Assembly (NCBI RefSeq): GCF_009455635.1
Contig: NZ_QPER01000002.1
Location: 3,038,001 to 3,102,000 of the forward strand
Source of the DNA: Paraburkholderia agricolaris
Lineage (GTDB): Bacteria; Pseudomonadota; Gammaproteobacteria; Burkholderiales; Burkholderiaceae
Length of the DNA: 64,000 nucleotides
Reading direction: 5' to 3'
Below are positions 43,865 through 52,665 of the stretch, piece after piece. The notes under the pieces were generated by a model that saw nothing but the letters and a program-made list of their open reading frames with translations, was not told the DNA's origin and searched no databases. How positions within the stretch are numbered: the first letter of the stretch is position 1; the number at the start of each line of letters is the position of its first letter. The translations under genes were made by a program, and so were the position numbers.

Positions 43865-46312
43865 TCATTGCAGGATTGCAGCACGCTCCGGGTCGTACAA
43901 CGGTTTGTCGTGGCGTCGCGCGGGAAAGTGCCGACCCATGATCTCAACCACGAATTCGCGATCTTCGAGCTCACTGACTTCAAGATACGCAGCAAAAATA
44001 TTCTTGCCGATCGTATGTCCATAGTCGGCACTGGTCACGCTCCCCACAACGCGCTCTCCGCGTAGCAGTGCTTCGCCGCCAAACATCTGCATCTCACCGT
44101 CTGTCGTAAACCAGCACAGCTTGCGCTTGACGCCGCCGCGCCTGATGGAGTCGATCGCCGCGGCCGCGATGAAGTCGATCTTGCCTGCAACCTTGTCGGC
44201 TGCAAGGCAAAAGCCAAGCCCGGCTTCATAGGGGTTGTCATCAGGAGAGATATCGCTGCCCCATACCAGGAAGTGCTTTTCGATTCTCAGGCTGGAAATT
44301 GCACGATATCCAACGTTGGCAATACCGAATGCCTGCCCTACCTCATGGAGCTTGCGGTACAAATCCTGCGCATACTCCGTAGGCACGTGTAGTTCCCAGC
44401 CGAGTTCGCCGACATAGGTGACCCGTAGTGCTCGCACGGGTGCATAGCCAATATCGATCTCCTGCGCGCTCATGTACGGAAACCGATTGTTGTCGAGAGA
44501 CGCGCTCGTCAGCGCCGCCAGAACATCTCTCGCGCGCGGGCCACACAGATTGATCACCGCATACGCAGACGACACATCCACAATAGACACCGCGCCGTGC
44601 TTCTCGACGATCATCGGCACGTAACGCTCGAGGGTCGATCTGTCCCGCACGCCCAAGGCGCTCCCCGTGATGAGATAGAAGCGATCCGCGGCAAGGCGCG
44701 TAATGGTCACGTCGCCCTCGATGCCGGCGTGCTCATTGAGCATTTGCGTATAGATCACACTGCCAGGTGGACGATCCATGTTCGACGCGCACAGATACTG
44801 CAGCAGCGGTAGCGCACCAGGCCCGTGGAGCTCATATTTGGAGAACGAACTCATATCAATGAGTGCCGCACGCTCGCGCACCGCACGATGTTCGTTGCGC
44901 ACGGCTTCGAACCAGTTGCCCCGAGAAAAGCTGGGCGTGTCGTCTTTCGGGATGTCGCTGCTGGCAAACCAGTTCGGCCGCTCATAGGCAAACTTCGCAC
45001 CGTATACCGCGCCTTGCGCCTTGAGCGTCTCGAACAGTGGACTGCAGCGGGCTCCCCGAGTCGCATGGTTTTCACTGCCCGGATATGACACCGCGTAATA
45101 GCGAGCATAGCTTTCAATAGCACGCTCGATCATGAAGCGCTCAACCACATGGGGTTGCCCAAAGCGTCTGACATCAAAGGCCCAAAGGTCCATACCCGGG
45201 TCACCGTCGATGATCCAGTTGGACATGACCCAGCCCGCCCCTCCCGACGCCGCGATTCCAGATGTGAATCCGCAGCATAGGTAAAAATTGTCATGTGCCG
45301 GTGAGCGTCCAATGATCGGTTCGCCATCGGCGGTGATCGGGATCGGCCCATTGATCATGTCACGCATGCCGATCTCGTTGAGAACTGGAATACGCGCAGC
45401 GGCATCGACGCCATACTGTTCAAAGCGGTCAAAATTTGGCTGCAGCAACTCCGGTCCAAAATCGATTGGCATCGGTTGCACGCCGGTTGTACCCCACGGC
45501 ACCGTTGCATCTTCCCACCCGCCGACACATAGCGCGCCGGGCTCCGGCTTCACATAAAAGCGCGCGTCGGGATCACGCAGTGTTGGAAGATTGTCAGGAA
45601 TCCGGGTACTTTTCTCAGTAACGAGGTACTGGTGTTCGACTGCGCAGACGGGTACCCGAACGCCCGCCATGCGCGCAATATCGCGCCCCCACATGCCCGC
45701 GCAGTTGATGACCACGTCGGCCTCGATCTCGCCCAGATCTGTCTCGACCGCCCGCACGCGTCTGCCATCCGAACGGAGCCCACGGACCAGCACGTTTTGA
45801 ATAATCTTTACCCCCATCGCACGCGCGCCCGCGGCATAGGCTTGCGTCAATTGAGAAGGATCGACATAACCGTCCGATTCAATCCAGGCTGCACCAATAA
45901 GGCCGTCCGTTTCCATCAGTGGAAAGAGCTGTTGTGCTTCAGCCGGGCTGATCAGTTCGACGTTCAAACCAAACCCTTTCGCTGCTGTTGCGGCCCGTCG
46001 CAACTCGGTCCAGCGATCCTCCGACGCCGCCAGTCGCAGACTGCCGGCGCCGTGCCAGCCGGTCGAATGCCCTGTATCGGCTTCAAGCGTTTTGTAGAGC
46101 TGCGCGCCGTATTTCATAAGCCGCGTCAGATTGTTCGACGAACGTAGCTGACCGACCAGACCGGCCGCGTGCCAAGTCGTGCCGTGTGTCAGCATCAGGC
46201 GCTCGAGCAACACGACATCCGTCTTGCCACGTTTTGCAAGGTGATAGGCGATGCTGCAGCCGATCACCCCACCACCGATGATGACGATCTCGCTTCGCTT
46301 AGGGACGTCCAT
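43865..46312 (-). CDS. dimethylglycine/sarcosine dehydrogenase-like, FAD and folate domains (copy 1)
   Basis: The 815-residue enzyme has an N-terminal DAO-type FAD domain (GGGVIGCSIAYHLAKRG at about 13-29) and His48 in GTTWHAAGL, the residue that binds FAD covalently in mitochondrial dimethylglycine dehydrogenase. The C-terminal half (about 430-815) is a GcvT-like tetrahydrofolate domain with TYVGELGWELHVP and EAGLGFC. It demethylates an N-methyl glycine-like substrate, passing electrons to ETF and the methyl carbon to folate. The ATG at 46312, with AAGGA six bases before it, is preferred. It heads the etfBA-folD-folB operon. Confidence 0.92.
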   Translation of the reverse strand: MDVPKRSEIVIIGGGVIGCSIAYHLAKRGKTDVVLLERLMLTHGTTWHAAGLVGQLRSSNNLTRLMKYGAQLYKTLEADTGHSTGWHGAGSLRLAASEDRWTELRRAATAAKGFGLNVELISPAEAQQLFPLMETDGLIGAAWIESDGYVDPSQLTQAYAAGARAMGVKIIQNVLVRGLRSDGRRVRAVETDLGEIEADVVINCAGMWGRDIARMAGVRVPVCAVEHQYLVTEKSTRIPDNLPTLRDPDARFYVKPEPGALCVGGWEDATVPWGTTGVQPMPIDFGPELLQPNFDRFEQYGVDAAARIPVLNEIGMRDMINGPIPITADGEPIIGRSPAHDNFYLCCGFTSGIAASGGAGWVMSNWIIDGDPGMDLWAFDVRRFGQPHVVERFMIERAIESYARYYAVSYPGSENHATRGARCSPLFETLKAQGAVYGAKFAYERPNWFASSDIPKDDTPSFSRGNWFEAVRNEHRAVRERAALIDMSSFSKYELHGPGALPLLQYLCASNMDRPPGSVIYTQMLNEHAGIEGDVTITRLAADRFYLITGSALGVRDRSTLERYVPMIVEKHGAVSIVDVSSAYAVINLCGPRARDVLAALTSASLDNNRFPYMSAQEIDIGYAPVRALRVTYVGELGWELHVPTEYAQDLYRKLHEVGQAFGIANVGYRAISSLRIEKHFLVWGSDISPDDNPYEAGLGFCLAADKVAGKIDFIAAAAIDSIRRGGVKRKLCWFTTDGEMQMFGGEALLRGERVVGSVTSADYGHTIGKNIFAAYLEVSELEDREFVVEIMGRHFPARRHDKPLYDPERAAILQ

Positions 46313-46841
46313 TCGCATTCCTTAGTGATATGCATTTGTCATGCGCAACTTCATGCCTCATTCGCCCGGACGGCAAGAACCAGCCCTCGCCGCCAGTCAG
46401 ATCACCTCTTCGACATCGCGAGGGGATTTATCGCCCTCCAAAAACCACACAATACAACACAATAACCACACATGTACACGACATTGCACAAAAAATTAAT
46501 GGACTTCCCACTTTTTCCAGCGCAACTGCCGCTTTCGCATGTTGCCACGCAAGCCGCGTCTAGCTCGTGATTGCGCCAAAACGTCAAGACGCAAGCTCCG
46601 GTTTTCGATCCGGAAATCGTATGAAAAGGCGAGCTATCAAGGATTTTCCCCGAATCTGGGACCGCTACGACCTGCGGCTGCACGTTCATATCGCGCCCTT
46701 TTTTCGCAATTGCCGTCATAACCGCCCGGCGGCCTCCTCACTCGTCAATTCTGCAAATGTGTTGCCTTATGTGGATTTATGTGGAAACATTTGATCACGG
46801 AGCTTGGCTATCTTCCACATTTACCTGCGGATACTCAACAC
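46313..46841. promoter_or_regulatory. divergent promoter region of the two dehydrogenases
   Basis: This 529-base region is AT-rich at both ends. TTATGTGGA occurs twice, at 46767-46775 and 46777-46785, and its inverse core TCCACAT lies at 46814-46820, just before copy 2. An open frame on the minus strand (46402-46719) shows no domain and no good start, so I do not call it a gene. Confidence 0.45.
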
Positions 46842-49322
46842 ATGTCAACAAACATCCCACAACACGCTCGAGTTGTGATTGTCGGCGGCGGCGTTATCGG
46901 CTGTTCCGTGGCGTATCACCTGACCAAAATGGGTTGGACCGATGTGGTCCTGCTGGAACAAGGTCAACTGTCCTGCGGCACCACATGGCACGCGGCCGGC
47001 CTGGTGGGTCAATTGCGCGCGCAGGAAAGCATGACCAAGCTGATCCGCTACTCCACCGCGCTCTATGCCGAACTGGAAGCGGAGACCGGCCTCGCGACCG
47101 GCTGGAAGCAGTGTGGCTCGCTGTCGGTCGCGCGCACGGCGGAACGGATGACGCAACTCAAGCGGACCGCCGCCGTCGCGCGCGCCTACGGCGTGACTTG
47201 CGATGTGATCAGCCCCAAGGAAGCCGGCGAGTTGTGGCCAGTGATGCGCACCGACGACCTGCTCGGTGCAGTCTGGCTACCCGGCGACGGCAAAGCCAAC
47301 CCCACTGACCTGACCCAGGCGCTTGCACGTGGGGCGCGCACGCGCGGTGCGCGCATCGTCGAAAACACTCGCATCACCGCGGTCCATACGCGGCAAACAG
47401 CTGTCGGCCGGGAAGCAAGCGGCGTCTCCTGGCTCAACAAGGATGGCGAAACAGGCACGCTCAGCGCGGATATCGTCGTGAATTGCGCGGGCCAGTGGGC
47501 CAAGGCGGTTGGCCGCCTGTGCGGCGTGACCGTGCCGCTACATTCGGCCGAGCACTACTACATCGTCACCGAGCGCATTGCCGGCGTGCATCCGGACCTG
47601 CCGGTGATGCGCGACCCGGACGGCTACACCTACTTCAAGGAAGAAGTGGGCGGCCTCGTGATGGGCGGTTTCGAGCCGAATGCGAAGCCGTGGGGCATGA
47701 ACGGCATCCCGGAGAATTTCGAATTCCAGTTGCTGCCCGATGATTGGGATCAGTTCCAGATCCTGATGGAAAGCGCGTTACAACGCGTGCCGGCCCTCGA
47801 AACGGCGCAGGTTAAGCAGTTCTATAACGGCCCCGAATCGTTCACGCCGGATAACAACTTCATCCTCGGCGAAGCGCCTGAGTTGCGCAATTTCTTTGTC
47901 GGCGCCGGTTTCAATTCGATGGGAATTGCGTCGGCGGGCGGCGCGGGCATGGCGCTCGCCGAATGGATCGTCGCAGGCGAACCTACGATGGACCTGTGGC
48001 CGGTCGACATCCGCCGCTTTGCGCGCTTTAACGGCAACGACACGTGGCTGCACGATCGCGTGAAGGAAACGCTTGGCCTGCACTATGCAATGCCGTGGCC
48101 AAATCGTGAACTCGACAGCGCGCGGCCATTTCGCCGGTCGCCACTGTATTCGCTGCTGCGTGACAATGGCGCCTGTTTCGGCAGCAAGATGGGCTGGGAA
48201 CGCGCCAACTTCTTCGCGCCGACACCCGCCGAAGCTCAGATCGATTACGCGTTCGGCCAGCAGAACTGGCTGCCGTGGAGCGGCGCCGAACATCGCGCGT
48301 GCCGTGAAGGCGTCGCGCTGTTCGACATGACGTCGTTCTCCAAATTTCTGGTCAAGGGACGCGACGCGGAAAGCGTGCTGCAAGGCATCGTCACCAACGA
48401 CGTTGCCGTACCGCCCGGCACCACCGTCTATACCGGCATGCTCAACGAGCGTGGCACGTACGAGTCCGACTTCACGCTGACCCGCCTTGCCGACGACCAG
48501 TATCTGATCGTCTCCGGCTCGGCGCAGACTACGCGCGATTTCGACTACATCGAGAAGTCGATCCCCCACGACAAACACTGCACGCTGGTCGACGTCACCG
48601 GCCAGTACGCGGTACTGGCCGTGATGGGCCCGCGCTCGCGCGAACTGCTGCAAAGCGTATCGAAGGCGGACTGGAGCAACGAGGCGTTTGCGTTCGGCCA
48701 GAGCCGCGAGATCGATCTCGGCTACGCGACGGTGCGCGCTACGCGTCTCACCTACGTCGGCGAACTGGGCTGGGAGTTGTACGTGCCCGTGGAATTCGCG
48801 GTGGGCGTCTACGAAACACTGCACGCCGCGGGCAAGGCGTTCGGTCTCGTCAACGCAGGCTATTACGCCATCGATTCGCTGCGTATCGAGAAAGGCTATC
48901 GCGCGTGGAGCCGCGAGTTGACGCCGGACACCAATCCATTCGAAGCCGGTCTGTCGTTCGCGTGCAAGCTCAACAAGGACATTCCGTTCCGTGGCCGCGA
49001 TGCCTTGCTGAAATTACGCGCCGAACCGCTGCGCCGCCGTATGGTGGTGCTCACCGCCGATGGCGCCGCCGATCGCATGCTGTGGGGCGGCGAAGCGATT
49101 CTGCGTGACGGCAAGCCCGTCGGCTTCGTCAGTTCGGCGGCGTTCGGGCACACGCTCGGCTGTCCGGTAGCGATGGGTTATATCAACAACCCGGATGGCA
49201 CGGCCGACACCGCGTATCTGACGGGCGGCCGCTACGAGATCGACGTCGCCGGCGATCTGTTGCCCGCCACCGTCCATCTGAAAGCGCCCTACGACCCGCG
49301 TTCAGAACGCGTAAAAAGCTGA
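46842..49322 (+). CDS. dimethylglycine/sarcosine dehydrogenase-like, FAD and folate domains (copy 2)
   Basis: The 826-residue enzyme has the same order as its divergent neighbour: FAD site GGGVIGCSVAYHLTKMG, His50 in GTTWHAAGL for covalent FAD, and a C-terminal GcvT-like folate domain with TYVGELGWELYVP and EAGLSFACKLN. The two copies are clearly homologous but diverged, suggesting different N-methyl substrates. The ATG at 46842 matches the family start; the frame is open to 46779. purU follows after 17 bases, so its one-carbon product could be released as formate. Confidence 0.92.
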   Translation: MSTNIPQHARVVIVGGGVIGCSVAYHLTKMGWTDVVLLEQGQLSCGTTWHAAGLVGQLRAQESMTKLIRYSTALYAELEAETGLATGWKQCGSLSVARTAERMTQLKRTAAVARAYGVTCDVISPKEAGELWPVMRTDDLLGAVWLPGDGKANPTDLTQALARGARTRGARIVENTRITAVHTRQTAVGREASGVSWLNKDGETGTLSADIVVNCAGQWAKAVGRLCGVTVPLHSAEHYYIVTERIAGVHPDLPVMRDPDGYTYFKEEVGGLVMGGFEPNAKPWGMNGIPENFEFQLLPDDWDQFQILMESALQRVPALETAQVKQFYNGPESFTPDNNFILGEAPELRNFFVGAGFNSMGIASAGGAGMALAEWIVAGEPTMDLWPVDIRRFARFNGNDTWLHDRVKETLGLHYAMPWPNRELDSARPFRRSPLYSLLRDNGACFGSKMGWERANFFAPTPAEAQIDYAFGQQNWLPWSGAEHRACREGVALFDMTSFSKFLVKGRDAESVLQGIVTNDVAVPPGTTVYTGMLNERGTYESDFTLTRLADDQYLIVSGSAQTTRDFDYIEKSIPHDKHCTLVDVTGQYAVLAVMGPRSRELLQSVSKADWSNEAFAFGQSREIDLGYATVRATRLTYVGELGWELYVPVEFAVGVYETLHAAGKAFGLVNAGYYAIDSLRIEKGYRAWSRELTPDTNPFEAGLSFACKLNKDIPFRGRDALLKLRAEPLRRRMVVLTADGAADRMLWGGEAILRDGKPVGFVSSAAFGHTLGCPVAMGYINNPDGTADTAYLTGGRYEIDVAGDLLPATVHLKAPYDPRSERVKS

Positions 49323-49339
49323 TCAAACGGGAACCGTCC

Positions 49340-50212
49340 ATGTCATACCCTGAAAACAGCTACATCCTGAAGTTGTCGTGTCCCGATCAACCCGGCATTG
49401 TGCATGCGGTTTCGGGCGCGTTGCTCGAGAACGGCGCCAACATCGTCGACTCGGCGCAGTTCGGCGACCGTCACACCGAGCGCTTTTTTATGCGCATGCA
49501 TTTTCAGATGCGAGCAGGCGGTGCCACCTGCGACGAATTGCTCAGGCAGATCGAACCGCTCGCGCAACGTCTGAACATTCAATACCAAATCGCCGATGCT
49601 TCGCACAAGCCGCGCGTCCTGCTAATGGTGTCGAAGTTCGGCCATTGCCTGAACGACCTGCTGTTCCGCTATCGCACCGGGCAACTGAACATCGAGATTC
49701 CCGCAATTGTTTCGAACCATAAGGATTTCTATCAACTCGCCGCCAGTTACGATATCCCGTTCCACTATTTTCCGCTAATGAAAGCCTCGACCGAAGCGAA
49801 GGCCGCACAGGAGGCGAAGATCTGGGACGTGGTACAAGAAGAGAAGATCGATCTGGTGGTCCTCGCGCGCTACATGCAGGTGCTGTCACCAGACCTGTGC
49901 GAGAAGCTCACGGGGCGCGCGATCAATATTCACCACTCGTTTTTGCCGAGCTTCAAGGGTGCCAAGCCCTACGGTCAGGCTTACGACCGAGGCGTGAAGC
50001 TGATTGGAGCAACCGCGCATTACGTGACGACCGATCTCGACGAAGGACCGATCATCGAACAGGCCGTCGAGCGCGTCGACCATGCGATGGATCCAGAGGA
50101 ACTGACGATGATCGGACGTGACGTGGAATGTGTCGCGCTCTCACGGGCAGTGAAGTGGCATCTGGAACATCGGGTAATCGTCAACGGTCACCGGACTATT
50201 GTGTTCCGCTGA
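49340..50212 (+). CDS. purU: formyltetrahydrofolate deformylase
   Basis: The 290-residue enzyme hydrolyses 10-formyl-tetrahydrofolate to formate and tetrahydrofolate. It has an N-terminal ACT domain (about 7-85, LSCPDQPGIVHAVSGAL) and a formyltransferase-like catalytic domain with VSNHKDF, INIHHSFLPSFKGAKPY and a late TTDLDEGPIIEQ that supply the Asn-His-Asp triad. It is co-transcribed with dehydrogenase copy 2 and balances the one-carbon pool during methyl catabolism. Confidence 0.95.
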   Translation: MSYPENSYILKLSCPDQPGIVHAVSGALLENGANIVDSAQFGDRHTERFFMRMHFQMRAGGATCDELLRQIEPLAQRLNIQYQIADASHKPRVLLMVSKFGHCLNDLLFRYRTGQLNIEIPAIVSNHKDFYQLAASYDIPFHYFPLMKASTEAKAAQEAKIWDVVQEEKIDLVVLARYMQVLSPDLCEKLTGRAINIHHSFLPSFKGAKPYGQAYDRGVKLIGATAHYVTTDLDEGPIIEQAVERVDHAMDPEELTMIGRDVECVALSRAVKWHLEHRVIVNGHRTIVFR

Positions 50213-50296
50213 TACGTCTACATTCAAGCGGCTTACGATGTCATCGAATGACGTCCGGAGTTCGATACGCGTGGTGGAGAAGCGGCGTGACCGTGC

Positions 50297-50332
50297 TGTT
50301 GGAGCGCAGTATTGCGGTACTGCGCTCCAACA
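50297..50332. terminator. bidirectional hairpin between purU and the phospholipase gene
   Basis: A perfect 15-base stem with a 6-base loop (arms 50297-50311 and 50318-50332, core GGAGCGCAGTA) lies between convergent genes, 85 bases after purU and 31 bases after the phospholipase stop. Neither side has a strong T-run, but stem length and position argue for a two-way terminator. Confidence 0.75.
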
Positions 50333-50362
50333 TATCCGGCTAGACGCAGGATCTAAAACTGT

Positions 50363-52378
50363 TCAAGCTGCCGCTGGGTCACTCGTCAGGTCGCTTCCGT
50401 TCTCCAGCCGCCCCGCGAACCGTCGAAGAAACGAGGACTGTTGTTGAACGGTTACGGTGAAATCGTACCAGTTGGCGCTCGACGTGACGGACCAGTTAGT
50501 CTCCGCCACCGCGCCGCCAGCGACCTGAAAAGTCCACGGCCCTCCGCTCACGTATGCGTTGGCAGCCACCACAAACGTGCAACTCGCGCTCCCTGTGTTC
50601 ATCATGGTCAGATACACCGCGCTGTTCGCTACGTCGTAGCAGACTCTAATCTCTGGATTCGCGGCATTGCTTCCCGAAGTGGAGGCAATGTCGCCGGAGA
50701 ATTGACGGTAGAAGCCGTTTGGTCCCTTCAGGGCGAGTGAGTATCGGGTACCCGTCAACGTGGCTCCGCTCCAGCTATCCGTAATCTGAGCGCCCGCATC
50801 TACCGCGTAGCGACGCGGCGGATTAGACGGCGTATCGAGGTCGAAAGCCTGAAAGGCCGCGCCTGCCGTGCCTGAGTTTGCAACGATTAGCCAGAACGAT
50901 GTAGCGGAGGGTACGACTCGACCACTGGCGTGGAGTTCATAGGGCAAAGCGCGCGACCGGCGTGTGCCCGACTCCTGTGCCGGCATCGATTGAGTTGTCG
51001 GTACCGTTGGAGCCGGCAGGTTGCTGCATTCGCTGTTTCCCGTCGATACATAGGTACTGGTGCTTGGGAGGCTCGGCGCGGTCGCGTCAGGCGTTTTGAA
51101 GTTAAAGGCCGAGGTCAGGTCACCGCAAACAGACCGACGCCACGGGCTGATATTGGGGCAATGAATCCCAAATCGCTCTTCAATGAGGCGAATCGTCGAA
51201 GTGTGGTCAAACAGTTCGGAGCAGACATAGCCGCCCTTACTCCACGGTGAAATCACGAGCATGGGCACCCTGAACCCGAGGCCGATCGGCTGCCCCGCTG
51301 TTATCTCACCCTGTGTCGTCATTGTCGTCTGCCCCTGCGTGCTGGAAGCGGGCGGCATCGGCGGCGGATCGTGATCGAAAAACCCTCCGTTCTCGTCATA
51401 GTTAAGCAGGAAGATTGTCGACCCCCAAACCGTGGGATTGGCAACCAGGGCCGCCAGCAAACGAGCGGTAAGATCCTCGCCGTCACACGGGTGATAATCG
51501 GCGTGTTCGGACTGCGCTGCCGGCGCCACAATCCACGAAACCTGAGGAAGCGTTCCTGCGGCCACGTCCGCGGCGAACGCCTGCACGATGTCCGGTACCG
51601 TTGCGAGACCGTTCTTGTAAAGCGGACTGGACGTTGGAGCGTTCTTGAAGTTTGCGAACCATGCGAGCGCATTGTCATCGAAATTATCGGTTTCCTGATA
51701 GACGCGCCAGCTTATATTCGCAGCTTGCAAAGTCTCGGCGACCGTCGGCCACGTCGATACGGGTTCCGAGTTGTCGAGTACCGCTGTTTGTCCGACCGAC
51801 AAACCATTGCTGCCGCTGAACACGTGAAGTCTATTCGGGTTCGTTTGCGTTAGCGTCGAACAGTGATACTGATCGCAGATCGTGAACGCATCCGCCAGTG
51901 CGTAATAGAACGGCAAATCATTGCGGGTGAAGTAGCTCATCCCCAACCCGGGGGTTCTCGCCGTATTCCACGCGTTGTAAAGACCTTTGTTCCAGATACC
52001 GATGTCGGTCGGATAGTCCATTGCAGCGGCGTTGATACATATCGCACTGGTAGTCGTAGTGTCGATATGAAACGGCAGAATATAGCTGCCCGTGCTGCTG
52101 GTGGGCTGCTGCCAGACCGGTGCACCGTTTGGCAAGCTGATGGCGAATCTGTCGTTGAAACCTCGCACGCCTTGTAACGAACCATAGTAATGGTCGAAAG
52201 CCCGATTCTCCTGAGTGAAAATGACAATATGCTGGACGTCGTTGATCGTTCCCGTTGTGTTCGCCGCCGGCGCGGCAACCGCTTCACGGATAAGCGAGGG
52301 GATCAAGGCGCTCATTGCCGAAGCGCTAAGGGACCCCGCTGCCATCTTCAGAAAATTGCGTCGTGTATTGGAATGCAT
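50363..52378 (-). CDS. phosphocholine-type phospholipase C, Tat-exported
   Basis: The 671-residue protein starts with a Tat signal (RRNFLKMAAGSLSASA, cleavage near AVAAPAA). The catalytic domain has IVIFTQENRAFDHYYG (about 50-65), HCSTLTQTNPNR, YDENGGFFDHDPPP and FDHTSTIRLIEERFG, all typical of bacterial PlcN/PlcH-type enzymes. Two beta-rich C-terminal repeats (about 480-660) match the usual non-catalytic domains. It releases phosphorylated head groups such as phosphocholine. Downstream use of choline through betaine and dimethylglycine would feed the neighbouring demethylation genes, but choline oxidation genes are not in this window. Confidence 0.92.
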   Translation of the reverse strand: MHSNTRRNFLKMAAGSLSASAMSALIPSLIREAVAAPAANTTGTINDVQHIVIFTQENRAFDHYYGSLQGVRGFNDRFAISLPNGAPVWQQPTSSTGSYILPFHIDTTTTSAICINAAAMDYPTDIGIWNKGLYNAWNTARTPGLGMSYFTRNDLPFYYALADAFTICDQYHCSTLTQTNPNRLHVFSGSNGLSVGQTAVLDNSEPVSTWPTVAETLQAANISWRVYQETDNFDDNALAWFANFKNAPTSSPLYKNGLATVPDIVQAFAADVAAGTLPQVSWIVAPAAQSEHADYHPCDGEDLTARLLAALVANPTVWGSTIFLLNYDENGGFFDHDPPPMPPASSTQGQTTMTTQGEITAGQPIGLGFRVPMLVISPWSKGGYVCSELFDHTSTIRLIEERFGIHCPNISPWRRSVCGDLTSAFNFKTPDATAPSLPSTSTYVSTGNSECSNLPAPTVPTTQSMPAQESGTRRSRALPYELHASGRVVPSATSFWLIVANSGTAGAAFQAFDLDTPSNPPRRYAVDAGAQITDSWSGATLTGTRYSLALKGPNGFYRQFSGDIASTSGSNAANPEIRVCYDVANSAVYLTMMNTGSASCTFVVAANAYVSGGPWTFQVAGGAVAETNWSVTSSANWYDFTVTVQQQSSFLRRFAGRLENGSDLTSDPAAA

Positions 52379-52426
52379 TTCCTCACCTCTGTTTATCTTG
52401 TTCGCCTATGCGCCTGAAAATCACGC

Positions 52427-52651
52427 TCAGGGGGCGCAATGGAGCACGGGAGCCACGGAACTCGCGCCAGAGGCCGGATTTGCCGCGACCTGCATTGGCG
52501 CTCCTCCAGCACTCGAACTGGCGGAGGAAGACGAGGATGAGTCCCCGCCACACGCCGTCAAACACACAGAGATAATTCCGACCACGCACCATGCCGGTAT
52601 GGCAGCGCGAATCCGATCAGGAGACGATGAAGTTAAGTCGTTCATGTTCAT
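52427..52651 (-). CDS. small Ser-rich lipoprotein
   Basis: The 74-residue product has a hydrophobic segment ending LTAC, a lipobox near residue 30, followed by GGDSSSSSSASSSAGG. GCAGGTG precedes the ATG at 52651; the longer frame to 52744 overlaps the upstream gene. It lies between the LamG protein and phospholipase genes on the same strand. It has no recognisable domain and could be a surface spacer or chaperone-like partner. Confidence 0.65.
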   Translation of the reverse strand: MNMNDLTSSSPDRIRAAIPAWCVVGIISVCLTACGGDSSSSSSASSSAGGAPMQVAANPASGASSVAPVLHCAP

Positions 52652-52665
52652 GACGTCACCTGCAA

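Noticed and set aside
46402..46719. Possible minus-strand gene between the two dehydrogenases
   Set aside because: It has no recognisable domain, unusual Cys-rich composition and no credible start, and it occupies a divergent promoter region.
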